From Vandiemenella viatica (lineage: Eukaryota; Arthropoda; Insecta; Orthoptera; Morabidae), in assembly GCA_031002005.1 (NCBI GenBank), contig JARYHS010013630.1, positions 30,033,504 to 30,097,503 of the forward strand: a DNA stretch of 64,000 nt, given 5' to 3'. Shown in pieces: positions 1 to 10,929 of the stretch. The notes below the pieces were generated by a model. That model was not told the DNA's origin. It did not search any database and saw only the letters and a program-made list of their open reading frames with translations. The translations under genes were made by a program, and so were the position numbers. Each line of letters begins with the position of its first letter. The first letter of the stretch is position 1.

Positions 1-592
1 AGAGCGTTCGTTGAATTTCCTTGAAGGTTGAGGTAGGAATCTCCCAGGCGTAGACGTTCGTCCAGGCTCTGACTCTAAGTTCTATTGGCCATGGCCCTCC
101 TTCTGCTTGGAGAAATTTTTCGAATTGCTTGATTGTGTAGTAGTAGGCATGAGAGTGATACTCGAACTCTTCATTCTTGAGGCGAAGGTATATCTGCCCG
201 TCTTTCTCTATGGTGATGTCATCCTCGAGGATTTCCTGGAATAACTTCTATGATGCGTTGGCTGAGCTAGCCGTCGTATGGAGTTGACTGGGCCACTGGG
301 CTGTCCAAGCCCGTTCCCTCCGCACCGCTATGCATTGGCGATTGAGGCCCGGTGCTACATGCTTGCTCGAGAACTGGTTGCTCCAGCATTGCGCCCTGGT
401 GGTGCGCCGCAGCACCAGGAGACAGTCCCCCCCACTCAGAGAGACGGGTTGGCCCGACCTTCCGTCACCCCTGCGGGACGCGGATTGAGGTGGAGCGCTG
501 GCTGCAGGCAGGAACTGGCGAGGTGACGGTGGCACATCCTGGTGGCACGCAGGAGTAGCGGTTGGCGATATTGGTCGCCGCTGCTTCCCCAT
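1..592 (-). pseudogene. Unidentified open frame with one internal stop, runs off left edge
   Basis: Read on the minus strand from 592 towards 1, one frame stays open apart from a single TAG at 248-250. The first part (592-251) is rich in Pro, Ser, Arg and Gln and looks low-complexity or non-coding. The second part (247-1) looks more like real protein, with about 80 mixed residues rich in aromatic and acidic amino acids (for example LRLKNEEFEYHSHAYYYT), and it continues past the window edge. I do not recognise the family. The region is more GC-rich than what follows. It could be a transposon protein, an exon of a host gene, or chance. Only the part at 1-247 deserves weight. Confidence 0.3.
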
Positions 593-656
593 GTCCGTAC
601 GCGATGACCTGTGCGAAGCTACACTCCTATAACAACTAGGTATTTAGAGACGGGAA

Positions 657-855
657 AGGATGGGGGGCAAGGAATGGGAAGGAATTTGGCCATGGCCTTT
701 TGAAGGAAGCATCCCGGCATTCACCTGGAGTGATTTGGGGAAACCATGGAAAACCCAAATCTGGATGCCCGGACGGGGATTCGAACCGCCGTCCTCCCGA
801 ATGCGAGGCCAGAATGCTAGCCGTTACACCACCACTCTCGGTGCTACACTCCGCT
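657..855 (-). repeat. tRNA-derived SINE (family 1)
   Basis: The reverse complement has a tRNA-like head with a B-box, GGTTCGAATCCC (near 780-791), and an A-box-like stretch, TGGTGTAACGG, about 40 bases upstream. A body follows that contains GGGTTTTCCATGGTTT. The same sequence recurs at 20,192-20,384 (minus) and 49,784-50,024 (plus), and that repetition is what shows it to be a SINE and not a tRNA gene. The 3' end (left side) is shortened relative to the plus-strand copy. Confidence 0.8.
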
Positions 856-1489
856 TGGAAGGGATATACGCAATAGGGGGGATCGGTTGTTCGGAGTTCA
901 TTCTCGCATGTTTTCGACGGCTTTGTAACGTTACTCTTATTTGGCTGCGCTAAGTTTATAGCACCTATTTCTGTTCACAATGGCTTCCTCGATTAGAATC
1001 TCCACTGCATCCTTTATCACTATTCTCCTGACGGTCGAGAATTACAAACGAAAAATCAATGCCTTGGCATGAAGAGGCTGCCACGCGCTCGTATTTACCT
1101 CCTTTGAAACGGCCTACATCGACTGCCACAACAACCATCAACAATCCACCCAATCGCTACAAAAACATATAGATCACTATTACAAAGCACTGTAAATAAT
1201 AAAATGTCTTTGCACTCCACCTTGCCTATAAAACAGCCTTCATTTTCCTAACCACATCCTGTATATTAAATCTCCTTCTCACGCAATTTCCTCTTCCTCG
1301 AATCCCTAGGAATCTCCTTTACCGTGGGCAAACACAACACACACAACCCACTTTATACTCCACATATCATAAGCCCCAGCACACTAAAACCACACCATAA
1401 ACACATACTGCCAGCACTCCGCCTCTACCCACTATATACACTAAACAGTAGAAACTTCAGTAACCTCCCTCTACCTTATCAACATATTC
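856..1489. other. No recognisable gene
   Basis: AT-rich sequence with short chance frames on both strands. Around 1,320-1,460 there is a CA-rich, low-complexity stretch. I found no conserved motif, RNA gene or repeat terminus here. Confidence 0.5.
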
Positions 1490-1855
1490 ATCCAGATATG
1501 CACCCCGTTTTATTGGACGAGGCTCTGGTGACTGAAAAATTCCCGGCTTGCCAACGGCCCCTTATAGGAGAGCGGGGAGTGGTCCAGGGCACACTCTTCC
1601 CCTTGAGGTTGGGCATGGAGATACAGAAGGCAACAGAAAACCACTGCATTAAAGACCCAAAGGCTATCCCTAGGTCATGCAATCCTTTAAAATTACATAT
1701 ATAAAGATGGCTTTTTCGTGGGTAAAATATTCCGGAGGTAAATTAGTCCCCCAATCGGATCTCCGGGTGGCGACTGCTAAGGGAGGAGTCATCAGAATGG
1801 ATAGAAACATTCTACGAGACGGATCCTGGAATGTTAGAAGTCTGAATAATGCAGA
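1490..1855 (+). pseudogene. RTE-type LINE, 5' segment (start of endonuclease)
   Basis: The end of this segment encodes SWNVRSLNNAD (about 1,825-1,857), the typical opening of an RTE-clade apurinic-type endonuclease. The frame stops abruptly at 1,855 where a Helitron-like element begins. The missing continuation, LEKLKTEMERLKLDVVWIS, is found in phase directly after that element at 7,348. The stretch before 1,820 is presumed LINE leader. Its left limit is uncertain because I see no terminal feature. Confidence 0.65.
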
Positions 1856-1898
1856 TCTTATATATATATATAAAAATAGACGTGTTTTTTCCTATATT

Positions 1899-4800
1899 TC
1901 ACTTTTCAGCCACCACTACCTAGCACAGATCACTGATCTTGTGGGTGGAAGTAGCATGGAGTTTCCTGTCGTGCACAACGTTGGCCGAATGCCGATAGCT
2001 GTGGGGATGTGGGAGATATAATGATTAAAGTTGGTCAGTGCAGGGCGTTTTCATATTTCGACCAAAAATTCGTATCTCCGAATACTTCTCTTTCCTGCCA
2101 CAACTACATAACATAGACCTTTGGTATTTGTGTGTGGTAGTAGAATCGTCTTTCCTGTCGTGCACTATGGTTGTTAGATGTCGGTAGCTATGGGGGTTGA
2201 AAGTGGTCGACCTGTGGCAATTTCATACTTCTGCCAAAGACAAAAGTGTCATGGTGTATCACTTTTCAGCGAAAACTATAGATCACAGATAACTGGCGTT
2301 TGTGTGTAGTAGTAGCACAGAGTCACCTTTCGATCACAACAGCGGCCGATTTTCATAAACTGTGGTACTGTGGTAGATATGGTGGTTGTAAGTGGGCGAC
2401 CAAGGATATTTTCGTATTTCAACTGTCTCCGCATATGTCACTTTTCTGACACAACTACATAGCATAGAGCATTGGTGTTTGTGTTTGGTAGTAGAATCGT
2501 ATCTCATGTAGTGCACTATGGTTGTTAGATGTCGGTAGCAATGGGGGTGTGGGAGAAATGGGGGTTGAAAGTGGTCGACCTGTCGCAATTTCATACTTCT
2601 GCCTAAGACAAAAGTGTCATGGTGTATCACTTTTCAGCGAAAACTATAGATCACAGATAACTGGCGTTCGTGTGTAGTAGTAGCACAGAGTCACCTTTCG
2701 ATCACAACAGCGGCCGATTTTCATAAACTGTGGTACTGTGGTAGATATGGTGGTTGTAAGTGGGCGACCAAGGATATTTTCGTATTTCAACTGTCTCCGC
2801 ATATGTCACTTTTTCTGACACAACTACATAGCATAGAGCATTGGTGTTTGTGTTTGGTAGTAGAATCGTATCTCATGTAGTGCACTATGGTTGTTAGATG
2901 TCGGTAGCAATGGGGGTGTGGGAGAAATGGGGGTTGAAAGTGGTCGACCTGTCGCAATTTCATACTTCTGCCAAAGACAAAAGTGTCATGGTGTATCACT
3001 TTTCAGCGAAAACTATAGATCACAGATAACTGGCGTTCGTGTGTAGTAGTAGCACAGAGTCACCTTTCGATCACAACAGCGGCCGATTTTCATAAACTGT
3101 GGTACTGTGGTAGATATGGTGGTTGTAAGTGGCCGACCAAGGATATTTTCGTATTTCGACTGTCTCCGCATATGTCACTTTTCTGACACAACTACATAGC
3201 ATAGAGCATTGGTGTTTGTGTTTGGTAGTAGAATCGTATCTCATGTAGTGCACTATGGTTGTTAGATGTCGGTAGCTATGGGGGTGTGGGAGAAATGGGG
3301 GTTGAAAGTGGTCGACCTGTCACAATTTCATACTTCTGCCAAAGACAAAAGTGTCATGGTGTATCACTTTTCAGCGAAAACTATAGATCACAGATAACTG
3401 GCGTTTGTGTGTAGTAGTAGCACAGAGTCACCTTTCGATCACAACAGCGGCAGATTTTCATAAACTGTGGTACTGTGGTAGGTATGGTGGTTGTAAGTGG
3501 CCGACCAAAGATATTTTCGTATTTCGACTGTCTCCGCATATGTCACATTTCTGACACAACTACATAGCATAGAGCATTGGTGTTTTGTGTTTGGTAGTAG
3601 AATCGTATCTCATGTAGTGCACTATGGTTGTTAGATGTCGGTAGCTATGGGGGTGTGGGAGAAATGGGGGTTGAAATTGGTCGACCTGTCGCAATTTCAT
3701 ACTTCTGCCAAAGACAAAAGTGTCATGGTGTATCACTTTTCAGCGAAAACTATAGATCACAGATAACTGGCGTTCGTGTGTAGTAGTAGCACAGAGTCAC
3801 CTTTCGATCACAACAGCGGCCGATTTTCATAAAATATGGTACTGTGGTAGATATGGTGGTTGTAAGTGGCCGACCAAGGATATTTTCGTATTTCGACTGT
3901 CTCCGCATATGTCACTTTTCTGCCACAACTACATAGCATAGAGCATTGGTGTTTGTGTTTGGTAGTAGAATCGTATCTCATGTAGTGCTACTATGGTTGT
4001 TAGATGTCGGTAGCTATGGGGGTGTGGGAGAATATGGGGGTTGAAAGTGGTCGACCTGTCGCAATTTCATACTTCTGCCAAAGACAAAAGTGTCATGGTG
4101 TATCACTTTTCAGCGAAAACTATAGATCACATATAACTGGCGTTTGTGTGTAGTAGTAGCACAGAGTCACCTTTCGATCACAACAGCGGCCGAATTTTCA
4201 TAAACTGTGGTACTGTGGTAGATATGGTGGTTGTAAGTGGCCGACCAAGGATATTTTCGTATTTCGACTGTCTCCGCATATGTCACTTTTCTGACACAAC
4301 TACATAGCATAGAGCATTGGTGTTTGTGTTTGGTAGTAGAATCGTATCTCATGTAGTGCACTATGGTTGTTAGATGTCGGTAGCAATGGGGGTGTGGGAG
4401 AAATGGGGGTTGAAAGTGGTCGACCTGTCGCAATTTCATACTTCTGCCAAAGACAAAAGTGTCATGGTGTATCACTTTTCAGCGAAAACTATAGATCACA
4501 GATAACTGGCGTTCGTGTGTAGTAGTAGCACAGAGTCACCTTTCGATCACAACAGCGGCCGATTTTCATAAACTGTGGTACTGTGGTAGATATGGTGGTT
4601 GTAAGTGGCGACCAAGGATATTTTCGTATTTCGACTGTCTCCGCATATGTCACTTTTCTGACACAACTACATAGCATAGAGCATTGGTGTTTGTGTTTGG
4701 TAGTAGAATCGTATCTCATGTAGTGCACTATGGTTGTTAGATGTCGGTAGCTATGGGGGTGTGGGAGAAATGGGGGTTGAAAGTGGTCGACCTGTGCACA

Positions 4801-6612
4801 TTTCATACTTCTGCCAAAGACAAAAGTGTCATGGTGTATCACTTTTCAGCGAAAACTATAGATCACAGATAACTGGCGTTTGTGTGTAGTAGTAGCACAG
4901 AGTCACCTTTCGATCACAACAGCGGCAGATTTTCATAAACTGTGGTACTGTGGTAGGTATGGTGGTTGTAAGTGGCCGACCAAGATATTTTCGTATTTCG
5001 ACTGTCTCCGCATATGTCACATTTCTGACACAACTACATAGCATAGAGCATTGGTGTTTGTGTTTGGTAGTAGAATCGTATCTCATGTAGTGCACTATGG
5101 TTGTTAGATGTCGGTAGCTATGGGGGTGTGGGAGAAATGGGGGTTGAAAGTGGTCGACCTGTCGCAATTTCATACTTCTGCCAAAGACAAAAGTGTCATG
5201 GTGTATCACTTTTCAGCGAAAACTATAGATCACAGATAACTGGCGTTCGTGTGTAGTAGTAGCACAGAGTCACCTTTCGATCACAACAGCGGCCGATTTT
5301 CATAAAATATGGTACTGTGGTAGATATGGTGGTTGTAAGTGGCCGACCAAGGATATTTTCGTATTTCGACTGTCTCCGCATATGTCACTTTTCTGCCACA
5401 ACTACATAGCATAGAGCATTGGTGTTTGTGTTTGGTAGTAGAATCGTATCTCATGTAGTGCTCTATGGTTGTTAGATGTCGGTAGCTATGGGGGTGTGGG
5501 AGAAATGGGGGTTGAAAGTGGTCGACCTGTCGCAATTTCATACTTCTGCCAAAGACAAAAGTGTCATGGTGTATCACTTTTCAGCGAAAACTATAGATCA
5601 CATATAACTGGCGTTTGTGTGTAGTAGTAGCACAGAGTCACCTTTCGATCACAACAGCGGCCGATTTTCATAAACTGTGGTACTGTGGTAGATATGGTGG
5701 TTGTAAGTGGCCGACCAAGGATATTTTCGTATTTCGACTGTCTCCGCATATGTCACTTTTCTGACACAACTACATAGCATAGAGCATTGGTGTTTGTGTT
5801 TGGTAGTAGAATCGTATCTCATGTAGTGCACTATGGTTGTTAGATGTCGGTAGCAATGGGGGTGTGGGAGAAATGGGGGTTGAAAGTGGTCGACCTGTCG
5901 CAATTTCATACTTCTGCCAAAGACAAAAGTGTCATGGTGTATCACTTTTCAGCGAAAACTATAGATCACAGATAACTGGCGTTTGTGTGTAGTAGTAGCA
6001 CAGAGTCACCTTTCGATCACAACAGCGGCCGATTTTCATAAACTGTGGTACTGTGGTAGATATGGTGGTTGTAAGTGGCCGACCAAGGATATTTTCGTAT
6101 TTCGACTGTCTCCGCATATGTCACTTTTCTGCCACAACTACATAGCATAGAGCATTGGTGTTTGTGTTTGGTAGTAGAATCGTATCTCATGTAGTGCACT
6201 ATGGTTGTTAGATGTCGGTAGCTATAGGGGTGTGGGAGAAATGGGGGTTGAAAGTGGTCGACCTGTCGCAATTTCATATTTCTGCCAAAGACGCATGTGT
6301 CACGGTGTATCACTTTTAAGTGAAAACTATCAATCGCAGATTACCTGCGTTTTTGTGCGGTAGTAACACGGAGTCACCCATCGATCACAACGTTGGCCGA
6401 AATTCGGTAACTGTGGGAGTGTGTGAGATATGGTATTTGAAATTGGTCGATCATGAATATTTTCGTATTTCATCCAAAGACTTGTGTGTATCCGTAAATT
6501 TTACTTTGCTGCCGGAACTACATAGCGCTGAAGACTGGTATTTGTGTGTGGTAATAGTATCGAGTCTCCCATCGTGCACTGTGGTGGTTAGATGTCTACA
6601 GCTTTCAATATG
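1899..6612. repeat. Tandem satellite: 368-bp unit made of two diverged 184-bp monomers
   Basis: The marker CGATCACAAC recurs at 2331, 2699, 3068, 3436, 3805, 4175, 4544, 4911, 5278, 5646, 6014 and, degenerate, 6382, a spacing of 367-370 bases. Each unit holds two related halves. One contains CACTTTTCAGCGAAAACTAT and the other CACTTTTCTGACACAACTAC. Both carry a TAGTAGTAG/GGTAGTAG motif and a CACAAC or GCACTATGG motif at matching offsets, so the monomer is about 184 bp. Interior units are nearly identical. The outermost units (1,899-2,330 and 6,382-6,612) are clearly diverged. The repeated minus-strand frames of about 98 codons inside the array are by-products of the repeat. Confidence 0.95.
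3436..6381. repeat. Higher-order block: two copies of a four-unit (about 1,473 bp) segment
   Basis: Variant bases recur every fourth 368-bp unit. CGGCAGATT with GGTAGGTATGG and TCACATTTCTG occurs in the units at 3436 and 4911. CATAAAATATGG with CTTTTCTGCCAC occurs at 3805 and 5278. CACATATAAC occurs near 4130 and 5603. A variant GTAGTGCT precedes ACTATGG or CTATGG near 3985 and 5455. The AGCAATGG/AGCTATGG pattern also repeats with period four. This is best read as duplication of a four-unit block by unequal exchange or replication slippage. Confidence 0.75.
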
Positions 6613-7090
6613 AATACTTTACAATCACGAACGAAGTTGTGGGTACCAGCTATTATATTATAAATGTGGAAGTAAGTTTCTGTCTGTTTGTTACGTTTTG
6701 ACGACTAAATGGCTATATCAATATTGATGGAATTTAACAATTAAATAGTGTAGGAAGGACACAGGACATTTTTCCGGTATGAATTTCAGTTTTAGTCACG
6801 AAATTTTAAGAACTTATCGAATGATGAAAGACAGACAGATTCGTGTGTTAGTCTGTAATGTTACGTTGGTTGCTCAGTCACGCAGTCTGTTAGCGTTTGA
6901 TTTATTAATAAATTTCGATAAGAAACAAAACTTATTATTTCGTATAGAAGTCAATTTGCTCTGCACTGTACTATTCAATTGTGTCTGTATAAAAGTTTCT
7001 GGCACCAATTTGTCTTCCTTTTTGACATACCTTACGGACGTAAACCTGGCCTAAGGTGCAGGTCTACCAAGCTGAAATAAAGCTGCCATC

Positions 7091-7128
7091 AGTTTACCAC
7101 CCCCCCCCCCCCCCACACACACACACAT
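7091..7128. repeat. Poly-C and CA microsatellite
   Basis: A run of about 16 C is followed by a short (CA)n tract, in the 3' part of the Helitron-like element, downstream of the satellite. Confidence 0.9.
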
Positions 7129-7347
7129 CCCCGCACCTTCGGTTACTTTTCTGTTTTTAAATATGTTGTAAATTGATTCTCTTCATGAGACAGATTAGAC
7201 GATAGAATGATATAATGATGGCTTTCCATCATATTATGTCGACTCGGTGTTGTTTGGGACAAATCTTGCGTTACTAACAGTTTTCTATATCCAATTCTGG
7301 AAATGAAACTCCAAGTCCACGCGTACGAAGTCGCGGGTAACAGCTAG

Positions 7348-9917
7348 TAGTTTAGAAAAGTTAAAACGGAGATGGAACGACTTAAGTTAGATGTCGTCTG
7401 GATTAGTGAGATTAAGTGGAAGGATGCACAGGATTACTGGTATGGGGAACACAGAATAATTTACACAAAAACAGTCATTGGAGTTACTGGTGTAGGTTTT
7501 GTAAGGAATAAGAGAGTAGGGAAACGAGTGAGTTATTATGAATAGTTTTAGCGACAGGATTATTTTGTTGAGGATAGAAACTAAACTCACCCCAATCACG
7601 TTAGTATAAGTGTATAACCCAGCATCACAGTAAGATGATCAAGAAATAGAGAAAATATAGCCTACACCGAAATTGAAGAATTGATCTAACATGTGGAGGG
7701 GGAGGAAAATCTAATAATCATGGGTGATTGGAATTTGATAGTGGGAGAAGGAAAAGGGAATACTGTACGAAGTTTAGGTCTAGAAGAAACAAATGAGCGA
7801 GGTAGCAGGTTGTTAGAATTTTGTGAAAGATATAAGCTAGTTGTGGCAAACACATTGTTTGAGAACCATGTAAGAAGGATACACATCGGGAAACGTCCAG
7901 CGGATACAGGCAGATGTCAGCTATATTTTACCATGGTCAGACAGAGATTCGGGAATCAAGTTCTATACTGTAAAGGATACCCGAAGCAGAAGCAGAAGTA
8001 GACTCTGGCAATAAGTTGATAGTAATGAAGTGCAGGCTGAAATTCAAGTGAATAAGGTAGTAATATAGGCAGAACAGACTGGAAGTAAATAAACTGAAAT
8101 AATCTGGCATGAGAGAAAAATTTACAAAAATGGTAAACTTAGGTCTAAGAGGTAAGTCTGAAAGGAGCTCAACCAAGGACGAATGTAATACATTGAAGAG
8201 AGAAATAATGAAAGCTGGTAAAGAATCATTAGGCTTTATGGAGCAAACTGCGTGAAAACCTTGGATTACAGAAGATATTTTGGAGCTGATGGATCAGAGG
8301 AAAAGCACAAAAATGCTCAGGATGAAGTGGGAAGAGATCAATACAGGCAATTTAGAAACCAAGTAAACAGAGAAGCAAAAGAAAGAAGGATGCAAGAAAA
8401 GTGTCAAGTAGAAAATGAATTGGTGATAGGTAAAGTAGATTTTGCATATAGGAAGATCAAACATAATTTTGGAGAAATGAAGAAAAGAGGTATGAACATT
8501 AACGCTGACAATGGGAAACCTCTTTTAAGTTCAGACAATAGAGCGAACCGATGGAAGGAGTACATTGAGAAACTGTATGATGGTGATGACTTGAACAGTT
8601 TCGTAACAGAAAAGGAAGGTGATGTCGACATTGATGACTTAGGAGATCCTGTTTTGAGTACAGAATTTGATAGAGCTCAGAATGACTTGAAAGCAAGTAA
8701 GTCAATTTGAATTGCTGAGATGCCTGCAGAACTTCATAAATCCCGAGGAGAAGAAGGAATCAAAAGATTGCTCAAACTGATATCAAATGGTTATGAAACA
8801 GAAGAAAATCCAACTGATTTCAATAAAAATATCTTCACACATCCGAAAAAGCACAAACCAACTTCATGTGAGAATTATCGCACCATTAGTCTAAGATCAC
8901 ATTACTCAAAATTACTGTCCAGAAAAATATACATAAGAATGTAAAGGGCGGTATAATAGATAGTAGTTGAAGATCAGTTTGGTTTTATGAATTACCGCGA
9001 GACGTGGAAAGCAACTCTGGCTTTAAGATTCATACTTGAAGGGCGGATCAGCAGAAACAAATTTACCTTTATGGCGTTTGTTGATTTAGAAAAACCTTTT
9101 GATAATGTTAGGTGGTAAAAGATGTTAATAATTTTAAAGTAGTCAGGTCTAAAATATCGAAATAGAACAGCCCTTTATAAACTATATAAGAATAAATTTC
9201 CTTAGTTAAAATGGTGTGAGACAAGGTTGTAGTCTATCCCCGTTAATATTCAACTTGTATGTAGAAAAAGCAATAAAGTAAGTAAAACAAAAATTTTCAT
9301 GTGTTCAATGAGAAAAAAATAAGTATGCTACGATTTGCTGATGGTATTGTCGTCTTGTTAGCAGAACAGTATGACGAAATTGAGAAGTTACTGAATGGCA
9401 TGAACAAATACTGAAGGATGAATCTGGACTGTATATAAATCAAAGCAAGACAAAAGTGATAAAATGTATCAGAAATTATATCGATCATAGTAGATTAAAT
9501 ATAGAAATGGGATCGGATGCAATAGGAGAAGTAAGAGAATTCTGCTATCCGGAATGTAAAATTACAACCGATGGCCGAAGCAAGAATTATGTTAAAAGCA
9601 GACAAGTACCAGCAATAAGTACTTTGATGAAAAAGAAAAATCTTTTATTTTCATATATTAATCCAGGCCTCAGAATTTTTTAAAACTCTATGTTTGGAGC
9701 AAAGCACTATGTATTCACGTTAGGAATACCAACAAGATGGAAAATTGAAGCATTTGAAATGTGGCGCTATAGAAGGATGCTGAAAATTAAGTGGACTGAT
9801 AAAGTACGAAGCAAATGATTTTTGGAAATGATGGGCGTGGAAAGGAGTTTGTGGAAGAGTCTTGCAGAAAGAAGAGACAGGATGGTAGGTCATATTTTGA
9901 GACATGCTTGATTGGTT
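7348..9917 (+). pseudogene. RTE-type LINE: endonuclease and reverse transcriptase, degraded
   Basis: This continues the endonuclease begun at 1,825. Recognisable pieces are EMERLKLDVVWISEIKW (about 7,370), GVGFVRNKRVGK (7,490), IIMGDWNLIVGEG (7,715) and ERGSRLLEFCERYKLVVANT (7,798-7,857). The linker and RT follow from 8,252: NRANRWKEYIEKLYDGDD, NYRTISL (8,873), FVDLEKPFDNVRW (motif A, about 9,075) and LRFADGIVVL (9,328), where the second catalytic Asp of FADD is Gly. Frameshifts and stops are frequent. The C-terminal tail (GVERSLWKSLAERRDRMVGHIL, about 9,834-9,900, part quoted) stops at a LINE insertion and resumes at 13,447. Such copies are often mislabelled craniofacial development protein 2-like. 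Confidence 0.85.
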
Positions 9918-10671
9918 CACGAGTACAAAATAAACAATTCACCTGTTGACACGGTTGATTCCGTGAAGTATCTGGGGGTGATAGTACAAAGCAACATGGA
10001 ATGGGACATGTACATAACTTGCGTCGTAGGCAAGGCTAATTCTAAATTACGATTCATAGGTCGTATTTTGAGGAATTGTAATGCTCAAACAAAGGAGATA
10101 GCGTATAAAACACTAGTGCGTCCGCATCTGGATAACTGTTGTGGGGTTTGGGATCCGTATCGCAAGGTTCTGATTGACTCAGTTGAGAGGGTGCATAGGA
10201 GAGCCGCTAGATTCGTGACTTATTGTTACAGCCCTTATGAAAGTGTCACAGAATTGATACATAGATTAGGCTGGGATAGTTTGGAAGACAGACGACGTAG
10301 CTTGCGTTCGAATTTATTGGAGAACTAGCTTTGCCCGCTGCTTCACGCGCGCGTGCCTTGGCAGGTGTAGAAATTATTTACCGATTTTATTCTCTTATCA
10401 GACATTAACGTGGAAAGGCATGAACTGTTAGTGTATTCTGAATAGTTTCGTTTGCTTCGGTTAATACGTTAGGTTCGGTTTTCATACTGATGTCAGAGAG
10501 TTGTTTTATTCATATTTTAACGTGATGCAATTGATTCAATAGTAGAAAAGGTTCCTGAAAAATTAACAGTAGTAATTCGTGGTTGTGATTATTGTGCGAA
10601 GTATAAACATTTATTGTTTAGAAATCTTTCACGGTTCAAACGACATTCTTTCTTCTGTGCGCTTTCAGAAG

Positions 10672-10902
10672 CTATGGATTTAGAACCCGGTTATAGGTCA
10701 ATCGCTTTTCTCGGTGCAGGTTACTTTCATTTGCTCTAGCTATTTCATCTCGTTCTCTTTGACGTTGCAGACGATGTTGTCGGTCTATTTCACTCTCATT
10801 TAGCCGATTTCGGCGACATCTTTTAGCTGCAGAAGTTGACCCCGACAGATTAGATCTCTTTCGTAAGGGCATATCATAAACTTTTATACTTGCCCAACTC
10901 AC
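10672..10902 (-). pseudogene. Helitron protein N-terminus (Arg/Gln/Glu-rich), truncated
   Basis: 76 codons including MPLRKRSNLSGSTSAAKR followed by a charged stretch with repeated RQ/RE motifs (ESEIDRQHRLQRQRERDEI). Such an Arg-rich start (MP-RKRSNL-) and repeated RA-E/RQ-E segments are commonly seen at the beginning of arthropod Helitron-encoded Rep-helicase proteins. The frame stops after LTYNRVLNP and nothing downstream resembles the rest. It lies inside a structurally defined Helitron in the expected orientation, near that element's 3' end. This is odd for an N-terminus and points to large deletion. Confidence 0.5.
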
Positions 10903-10929
10903 AGCACTAACAATTAAAACGTTTTCACA

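Larger units (their letters stand above)
1856..7347 (+). mobile_element. Helitron-like element carrying a satellite array
   Basis: The element starts with TC at 1,856, directly after a host A, and ends with CTAG at 7,344-7,347, directly before a host T. This is the Helitron pattern of insertion between A and T without target duplication. A hairpin precedes the end: CCACGCG (7,317-7,323, one bulged A) pairs with CGCGGG (7,332-7,337), six bases before CTAG. Removing 1,856-7,347 rejoins the surrounding RTE endonuclease frame exactly. No Rep/helicase coding is present, so it is non-autonomous. Most of it is a tandem array (1,899-6,612). A second terminus-like sequence lies at 6,631-6,662, so it may be two fused elements. 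Confidence 0.8.

Noticed and set aside
278..558. Two plus-strand frames at the left edge
   Set aside because: They have no recognisable motif and overlap a minus-strand frame in GC-rich DNA. Nothing favours them over chance.
657..855. Possible tRNA gene from the GGTTCGAATCCC box
   Set aside because: The same sequence with a shared non-tRNA body occurs three times or more in the window. It is a SINE.
2334..6313. A series of near-identical minus-strand frames of about 98-117 codons starting MIHHDTF or similar
   Set aside because: They recur with the 368-bp satellite period and shift or break with its indels. They are by-products of the repeat, not a gene family.
1899..6612. CRISPR-like repeat array
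   Set aside because: Units are 368 bp, contiguous, without unique spacers, in eukaryotic DNA. It is a tandem satellite.
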